64,000 nt of DNA from Cymodocea nodosa. Lineage: Eukaryota; Streptophyta; Magnoliopsida; Alismatales; Cymodoceaceae. A program made the translations under genes and the position numbers. The DNA is taken from contig CM072345.1 of NCBI GenBank assembly GCA_036874045.1, forward strand, positions 9,015,501 through 9,079,500, read 5' to 3'. This document shows, piece after piece, positions 52,201 to 61,200 of the stretch. The number at the start of each line of letters is the position of its first letter. Position 1 is the stretch's first letter. The notes beneath the pieces are model-generated. The model saw only the letters and a program-made list of their open reading frames with translations, did not search any database and had not been told where the DNA came from.

Positions 52201-55200
52201 TATTAGCCTATGTAATGTATACTACAAAGTGATTGCCAAGATTCTTACAAAAAGGCTAGCTACCTTCCTATACAAGTTGATATCTCTAACCCAAAGGGTT
52301 TTTGTTGAGAACAAAAGCATCTTCAACAATGTGGCCTTGGCTTAGGAGTTGGCGCAACACATTAATAAGGGTGAAAGAGAAGGTAACATCATTCTAAATC
52401 TCAACATGGAAAATGCATATGATAGGATGGAGTGGTTGACTATCTTCCAAGTGTTGCATTGAGGATATTAATTTCTTGGTTGTGATTAGTGGTGAATCTA
52501 TAGGCTTCTTCCAAGCTTTTAGAGGCCTCTGATAAGGTGACCCCCTTTTTCCCTATTTATTCATTATTATTGAAGAGATCCTTAGTAGAAATTTACATAA
52601 TTTAATGAATAACAGAAAGATTACCCTTTATGGTTATGGTAGAGGGTCTTTAGTGGTTTCTCATCTCCTTTATGTTGATGATACACTCTTATTTCTGAAT
52701 GGGTAGAAAAAAAGTCTAGAAGAAATTGTGAAACTTCTCAATAAATATCAAAGTTTTATTGGGAAAAAGGTTAATGTTTAGAAGAGTTGCTTTGTTGTTT
52801 TTGATAGCATCTTCAACCAAAGAATTAAGATGATTAAGTCTACTATTGGTTTTGAGAAAGGTAGCTTTCCCTTTTGCTATTTGGATTGTCTAACCTTCAA
52901 AGGGAGAACCAAATGTGCTTATTTTGAGAATATGGTGTAAAAGGTGCAAAACAAACTCGTTAGATGGAAAAACATGCTTCTTTCTCTTGGAGCTTGTCTC
53001 ACTATTTTGAGGCATGTCCTTTCTAGTCTCTTGGTTCACCTTATGAGTGTGTATGATATCCTTAGAGGCGTCTTTGATAGACTCCAATCCATTTTTGCCA
53101 ACCTTCTATATGGTAAGGGCAAAACTCATTGGATAAGATGAATGACAATTACAAAACTTGTGGATGAAGGTGGCCTAGGCATTTGAGATTTTCGAGAAAT
53201 GATGCTTACATTTAGGATGAAGATGATGTGGAGGATCTTTAATAAAAGTTCAATCTAAATTACTGTTACTATGGCAAAACATGACCTCCCCTTCCATGAC
53301 TAAGGCCATAATATCTCTTATATTTTGAGGTTCATTAGAGAAGTGTGTAGAAAGATTGCTCCCTTTGTAAGGTGGGTCAAAGGTTGTGGCAGCTTCAATT
53401 TTTGTAGGGATTGGTGGCTACTATCTGGGTCTTGGTTCTCATATGTTTCTAGTGCTTGACCTAGAGAACTTGACGGTCATAGGTGTGGCAACTAACTTAG
53501 AGATATTTGATTTTGTGTTCCTATTGCACAACCTCAAGTAGGAAATTTAGAGCAAGCTCCTACTTTTTTCCTAAGACAAAGACTCTTTTAGATGGACTCT
53601 TTCCTCCAATGGGCATGTCATTGTTCAGATGGCTTGGGAAACCACTTGCCAAAGTGTTGATCTTAATAAGAGGGCTTGTGGCCCTTGGTGTAGGTTTCTT
53701 TCAACTAAAATCTCCTTTTTCCTATGTTGTCTTTACCATTCCATCCTTCCCATTAAGATGAATGAGAAAGGAAGAGGGTATGAACTGGCCTCTGTTTACA
53801 AGTGTTGCTAATGTGGGTGTAAAGAGGAGATTTCCCAACTCATTTGCTTTAAGGGAGATTGGGCCATCCTTGATAGGTTTTGGATTAATAGGAGATTGAG
53901 CATTTAATTATGCAACCAACTTGAGTGGAGAAGTTTTTCTTGGAGCACACTAGCTAAAAATAGCAAGTCCCTTTCCACTAATTGTCTTAAATTCTTGGTG
54001 GCTAGTATTTTGGGAGAGTGATGGAAGAAAGGGGTGAATAGCCATTTATGAGAACTAAAAAGACTCTTTTGACACTATCAAGGATAGGATGCTATCCATA
54101 CCTTTATTAGAGCTCGTAAGACTGCCTGGTGTCGATTGGGGGATATTTCCACTCTAAAGTGCCTTGGCTTCCAACCCCTAAATTATATCAGCAGCCTAGT
54201 TGTCTAGTATACTTGGGAAAAGTTGACTAGATCAAGATTCAAACTTAAAGTTGACGGTATGGTCAATATGGAAGGTAACTCAGTTGCAAGAGGTCTTGTC
54301 TGTAATGATGTGGGCATTATCATTTTCACATTCCATAGCTCTCTTGGTAAAATGAACGTTTTGGAGGTCGAGATGTGCACTCTTGCTGATGTTTGCATTT
54401 TTACCGACAAATGGATATCCCGTTTGACCTTTTGGAGGTGGAATTTGATTCCTTCACTCTTGTCCAAAATCTCAATGGTAGTGGCAACCATAGAGGCCCT
54501 TTTTTTGTTGGGTGGTTTCTTTTCATCAATAGGTGGACCTCATTTATTCTTTGCGGTTCATGCCCCAAGAGGTTAACTAGGTAGTTGGCATTATGGCCAA
54601 GGTGGGCCTCAATGGACTTGGGGGTCTTTTTAGGGCTAACAATCTTAATGGGGCCTGTGTTTAAGCCCGACTGGATGCCTTGGGTATTCCTAGCAATTGG
54701 AGTAAGTGAGTTGTTTATTTTTGTTTTGTGTGCCTTATCTTTTGTAATTGGATTTAGATCCTTTGGTGAACTAGATCTGCCTCTTTTGTATCCATCTTTT
54801 CTTATGTTTGCAGGCTCCTAAGTGCTTGAGGAATAATATTAGGTTAGGGTTTCACTAAAAAAAAAAAATTGTGTGTATATGGATATTTGTATTTGTCCAC
54901 AAAATATCCATATTTGTATCTGCTAAAATTTATAGTACTTATTTGTATTCATTGAAATTTCAAAAGTCATATTTGTATTTATATCTGTATCCATCAAAAT
55001 ATGGATATAGATATTCATATCTGCCCAGAAAATAGTCATAGTCATGGGTATTCATGGATAATTTGTATTCATTTGCATCCCTAGTGACTGTACATATAAT
55101 GCAGCATTAGATCACTTGCATCCTTGCCACCTTAAATCTGCCATTCTGTTTGGAATGAACATTCACCTTTAATTGCCATGCTATCAAACTTGAATGATGT

Positions 55201-58200
55201 GTTTATCATGTTATGTCTCCCCTTGCATGGTTGTGTGCACTTATCCATCTTGGAAGCATACCTCCTGACCATTTGATGGAAAGGAACCATGGAAACAATA
55301 TTGATGAGGGATGCCACCCACATGCCAAACCATGAAGGCACACTCCTGCAAGATCACTTGGAGATTCACCATTTGAAACCCTTTCCCTTCTCTTCATTGA
55401 GCAATACCGTCCATTGCCATTGTAGCACACCGTACATGATCCACTTTACATTGCCATTCTTTCACTATTATTATTGTTGAAAAAGGGATAGAAAGTTCCT
55501 CAATGAGCAAGGGCATGTCTAGGATATCTTCAGGTTCTTTATGATCCTTAACAAAATCCCTCTACATCTCATGTTTGTTGGCCACCTTCGATGGTAGCTC
55601 TAGCATTGAAGTGTCAATAGCATATTGTAGGCAACAACCCACTTGATTGCAGTCCTCTTCTTGTGGTCATCCTATGACTGAACTGAACTCTTATGCCATT
55701 AATTATATCCTTTTCCATCAATAACTTGAAATTATTCAACCATTGATGTTGAAGGTGTCTTGATGTTGTCCCCATCCTTATCTTATCTTTAGTGAAACTA
55801 TATGCATAGATAATTAGAGCCTTATCTAGTTGTTTTATTGTAAGTCCTGCACAAAATTGTGGATTGAGGGAGTGTGCCAAGTATCAATAGGTTTTTGTTG
55901 GTTTCCATGGTGCACTGGATCAACAGGGACACCCTACTTCTGTATAGAGGATTAGATCTCTCCATTGGAATGGACCTTGCCTTGGATGGGCTAACCCATT
56001 TACACCACCACTCTTGGTGGGCAACCCTCATTGCACTGATGGCATAGCCAAGCATTCTGACACTTCTATTGTTGATAAACCTCATCAAAACACTTGAAGC
56101 AAACATTTGTGGTTCTTTGTACCTTCCATTGTGCTTCTCTGTTGTCATTGAGTATGCTTGCCATTGTCATTGGCTTGCTACCTGGTCGGATGACAATTCA
56201 CCTCCCTTTCTCACTTAACTTTGTCTCTCACTTAACTTTGTCCCAGGGTTTTCTAATAAATTTGTCAGCGTATGATAGGAGAAGCAAATTAGGACTATTT
56301 GATCAGAGTTTGATCAAATTATATTCTATTAAGTTGGATATTCGTTTTCAGCATGATACTTGAGTACCCCAAAAAGAGATCTAATTAATATCAAGTTCAT
56401 ACATACATTCAGTAAAAAACCAATTTGAGCACCTTAAAAGGACATAGTTGAGTAAGTGTTAGAATGATTCTACATTGATAAAATTATAAAAATGATTATC
56501 TGACTTGTGATTATATATAGCCGAATCTTGTGAATTGGTTGTAAATGCTTGTATTTTAGTGTAACTAATATGCTATTTTTGCTCTTTCATAATCTATCAT
56601 TCACGTTTCTCTGATTTATGTACTGGTTTAATGGATAGAAAGGGCCAGTTAAGCAAAAAGTGATTTGTATCATGTAATGCATTACAAACTGCTTAAAATT
56701 AACTAAAGCAGTTCATAATTTGCAACAATATGGTTTGAATTCTGCCAAGGCTGTATGACTGAAAGCTTTTGCACTTATTTCAATTCAGATTTTATCCAAG
56801 CATGGTGTTGATATCTACATTTGTCTGGAATTTGTAGTGAATCTTAGTGCAGTAAACATTTTTAACTGCTTTGTTTTAGCTTTGTTGATTGCAATTCTTT
56901 TTTCCAACCTTGGAAACTTTTAGTTAACCTAATCACTCTCTTTGGCATGTACCACAGAAAGAAGATTATAAATTGAATTTACGTCATCTCACTCTGCAAT
57001 CACCACCTTCAAGTACATTTACATTAGAAATCATGACTGAGATACATCCTCAGAATAACACATCTTTGGAGGTAAATCATTTCATGATACTCAGGTGGTT
57101 CAGTTTAATTTGTAACAGTTAATTGAGAAATACTTCTTCTTTTTTCATTCTGTGCAGGGTCTTTACAAGTCATCTGGTAACTTCTGTACTCAATGTGAAG
57201 CAGAAGGTTTTCGGAAAATAACATTTTATCAGGTTTTTTACTGTTTAGTGCAGTTTTGCAATAGTACTCTTGCGAAGTAAATATTCTAGTTGAGGAGCAT
57301 TGATTTTGCTAAACTGGTATTATTTAACATTACATTAGGTTGTGCTTCAATGAATTGAAATTCCCTAGTTATTCGTTGTTGAAACGCATGTTTAAGACAA
57401 ATGATTTCATAGTATGTCTAGTACTGATTTACATTTTACTTCTTGTAACCAACAAAAAGCCAAAACATGACATAGAACGATATGCTCATGCATTTGAGAA
57501 CTGCCTAGTTTCAGCATGTATGCTTTCCCATTTATTACTCATTAGTCCTATTTATGATATGGATATATTATTTACCCATTTATTACTCATTAGTTGGTAT
57601 TTCCCATTTAATTTTGTGGGTAAGAATGGATATGGATAAGATAACAATGATGCTGCTTAATAGAAAATGATAAGGGTAAAGCATTATCCTACTTGGACCT
57701 TACCCATGGACACCCTTAGTCATTAATCAGATAAGAACTTGGAGAAGAAAGAATGAGGTCTTGAAGAGAAAAGGAAAAATGTGATTTTTTATATTTAGGT
57801 CTTGAAGTTTCAAGTGCAATCTATGGAAAAATCTTTAAAATATCATAATATGGCATGGTCAGGTGGTGCACAATTGATAGCTGAAGCTTGTTCTCATAAT
57901 TAAAACACTAGCATAGTTGAAGAAAGGACTATTTATGTACTTAATCTTCTGCATCAATTTTGTGTGCAAGATATGTTGATCTACAATAGTAAACCTGGTC
58001 ATTTTTTAACAAAAATATTCCCATCCTTCTAAATTGAGAGAACATTTTCCCCTAAAAAGCAGAAAAAACAAAACAAAACAAGCATATTGGAGATTACATG
58101 AATATTTTGTTACTTGGACGTCTACATGCACCCCTCATGTTATGTGTTTTTCTGTCTTTGGATTATTTGTCCATGGGTTATTAGCTAATGTTATGTAGGC

Positions 58201-61200
58201 AAGTCGAATAAAAATAGTAAAAACTTTGAAGGGCAACAAACCGAAATGGCCCAGTATAGTGGGATTATTGGTTATCTTTGACTAATATGCAGCAGACAAG
58301 AATCTCTGTGTTTTCCAAATGGACTTGGTGATATATTGGAGATTTTGCCATTGTTTACACTTGAAGCTTCTATAAGATCTAAGGTATACAAAATAATTAA
58401 TTTTCTTTATTGACTTTTGAAGAATGTTTCTCCAAGACCGAAGTACAAGAATGTACAGAGATTCACCTCATGTATTCTTGCTTGTCCAAACTTTTATCCT
58501 ATGTAATCTTTTCATTGCATTTCCATTTGATTTGAGCCATACTGCTTTATCTTGGCCTTTGTGCATTAATCAAATGGAAGTGCCATTTAGTGAAAACTAG
58601 GGTGTATGAGCATATGCTTCCACATCATATTTAGGTTTGTTTTGGTTTTAAGAGATGAAATGTGAATTGGTACCAGATACGCTATGAGCCTTTTATGTTA
58701 AACATATATTTCAATAATGAATAAGTTGTGAATTTTAATTCATTGTGGCACATATGACACATTCATATCAGTCCTTACCATATAATATATATTGTTAATG
58801 ATGTTGCTTCTCAGTGTAATGGCTAACATGCATATTGTAAAATGAATGAAATTAATGGAAGTTGCATTTTCCACCTCAGGATCGTCCTGACATTATGGCA
58901 AGGTACACTTGTCGAATTGAAGCTGACAAAACACAGTATCCTGTATTATTATCCAATGGAAATCTTATAGAGCATGGTGACCTTGAGGTGAATTATGCTG
59001 GTATTCCTCAGTTGCAGGCATATTACTGGATACCGTTGTTGACATTATGAATGGAAAAACTTGCAGGGTGGAAAGCATTACGTTCTCTGGGAGGATCCCT
59101 ATAAAAAACCATGCTACTTGTTTGCTTTGGTTGCTGGTCAGTTAAAAAGCAGAGATGACGCATTCATAACTTCTTCTGGAAGAAAGGTGTCCTTGAGAAT
59201 ATGGACCCCTGCAGCGGATGTACCAAAGACTGCCCATGCAATGTATTCTCTTAAAGCTGCCATGAAGTGGGATGAGGAGGTCGGTTGGTTTCAATGGCTG
59301 CATGCCTTATTTTGTTGTCCTGTAATATATTGTTATTGCATATTTGCATTTTGCTTTCCTGCACAGGTTTTTGGTTTGGAATATGACCTTGATCTTTTCA
59401 ACATTGTGGCTGTGCCAGATTTTAATATGTAAGTTGCATGATATTTTGAACTGCTGTCTTGGATTCTGCAATCTCTGGATAACATTTCCAATTTAATTTG
59501 CTGCCTTTTCTATATCATTTATATATCAAGATTTACATTTTGACCTTATTAGACTTTATGGAATCTACAATGATGGAACATTCTTTTTGTTAGAGTGAGA
59601 GAATGATTCTCTTTAAGTATTATTGAGAATAGAGATTACATTATGTGAGAATACAAGAGATAAGTGAAAGAGGAATAATTCTTTTAGAAAAGATAAAACC
59701 TCTATATTTTTAACATCTTGCATTTAAAAATCATTTGTTTGTCACTTTTAGATTCCACAACTTAATTCTTGAATCTCTAGGTGTTTTATTCCTTTATCTC
59801 TAGGTTTGATTCTAAAATTGGTACTAACAAGTAACAACCTATGTTATTTTATATAGTCAAATTTTCTCCATTTATAACCTCACAATTCTTGCACAATTTA
59901 AAATCTAACATACATTTGATTTACTTTTTTTTGTAATTAAATATTCTTCTCTCCTACCGAAATACGCATTTAATATTAAAATGGATATGTTAAAGTAAAA
60001 ATCTTTAATTGAATTACATCTTCATTTCTACCATATTGCTTGAATCCACCATGATTTGTCTCATCACCTTCATTTCGTTTCTTAACATGTCCATTTAAAT
60101 CCATTTGAGTAAATAATTTTTCTTTAACTTGAAACATTTTTTTGAGACTTGGATGTGATTATGCCAGCACCAAAGCACTGCTTCCATTTGAATTCACAGT
60201 TATGCTTGGGTGGGAATAGTAATAGCACCAAGACCTTGTAGGAAGTCTTTCTGTTGCATCCCTTCTTTTTTCTATATCTTGTTTGAAACTTATTATTAAT
60301 AAGATTCAACCTTATTGTTCTAAAAAATTATGACCATTGAATTGAATTTTACACACACGTGTGTATTTCTATTTTTGTTCTTTAAAACCTACTTGTAGTG
60401 CATCACCAATATTGTTAATTGTTTCCCCTATTATAAATTTAATCATCATAATTATATTTTCTATTCCTTTTACCTTTTTTTTAATTGAATCCCCAATCGA
60501 TTTATGGGGTGGGGTCCCAATAAACCTCAGTACATCCTAGCAAAGACCAAACACAAATCAACAAAAAGAAACAACCCTATAGCAATCTAGCACAATCTGC
60601 ATATAGGAATCTTCCATCCATCCAGAATATGATGACTTTGATTTCCTTGGGCAGCTCCTCAATACTCCAGTACCTGTAATATCTCCTGGTGCTGATACCT
60701 TCTTTAGCAAGAAGATCCGCCACCTTGTTAGCCTTCCAGTAGACATGTCTAAAGGAGTGCACTTGTGAAATGAGATGAAAAAGCAGACACCAGAAATTCA
60801 TGATATTACTGGCCAGATACCTTCCTTCTCCAATAGCATCATATAAAATCTTTGAGTCGACTTCCACCTCAACCTACTTCAAATCAGTGCCACTTACAAT
60901 ACATAACTGCAGTCCCTCCAAGAGTGCTCTTGATTCAGCATAAATGGCACCCCACTCCTGAAAGGCATTGTGGAAGGCTACAATCATTTTCCCTTGACTG
61001 CAACAAAGAATTCCCCTCATGCTGTGTTCCCCTGACCGGTTGCTCCATCTGTCTTAAGCTTAAAGTTTCCATCATGAGGGTGTTCCCATTGTATCCATCT
61101 CACCCATTGATTTGTCATTCCATGTGTATTCGAGATAAATTAAATGCCTGTCACATGTCTGCTACATTCTGCCTGATGTTCCCTTGTTTGCTTGAAGAGG

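Larger units (their letters stand above)
47224..56957 (+). other. aminopeptidase intron 5 (9.7 kb), loaded with repeats
   Basis: Donor AAG|GTATTA, acceptor TACCACAG. It holds a 24-bp minisatellite in two blocks (47.88-48.29 and 48.64-48.79 kb), a TTA microsatellite (about 48.85-48.88 kb), a diverged 112-bp duplication (49.37-49.58 kb), a dead LINE (50.72-54.87 kb) and an ATATGGATAT-type repeat (54.87-55.09 kb). The stretch 55.09-56.37 kb has long broken minus-strand frames (for example 56148-55822) that look like decayed mobile-element coding sequence, but I could not classify it. Confidence 0.8.

Noticed and set aside
55090-56370. Protein-coding gene on the minus strand
   Set aside because: Several 70-108 codon frames overlap but none joins cleanly or shows a recognisable domain; it is more likely decayed mobile-element sequence.
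59590-59900. Solo copia LTR in intron 10
   Set aside because: Only a TGTTAGAGTGAGAGAATG-like start was seen; no matching end or target duplication could be identified.
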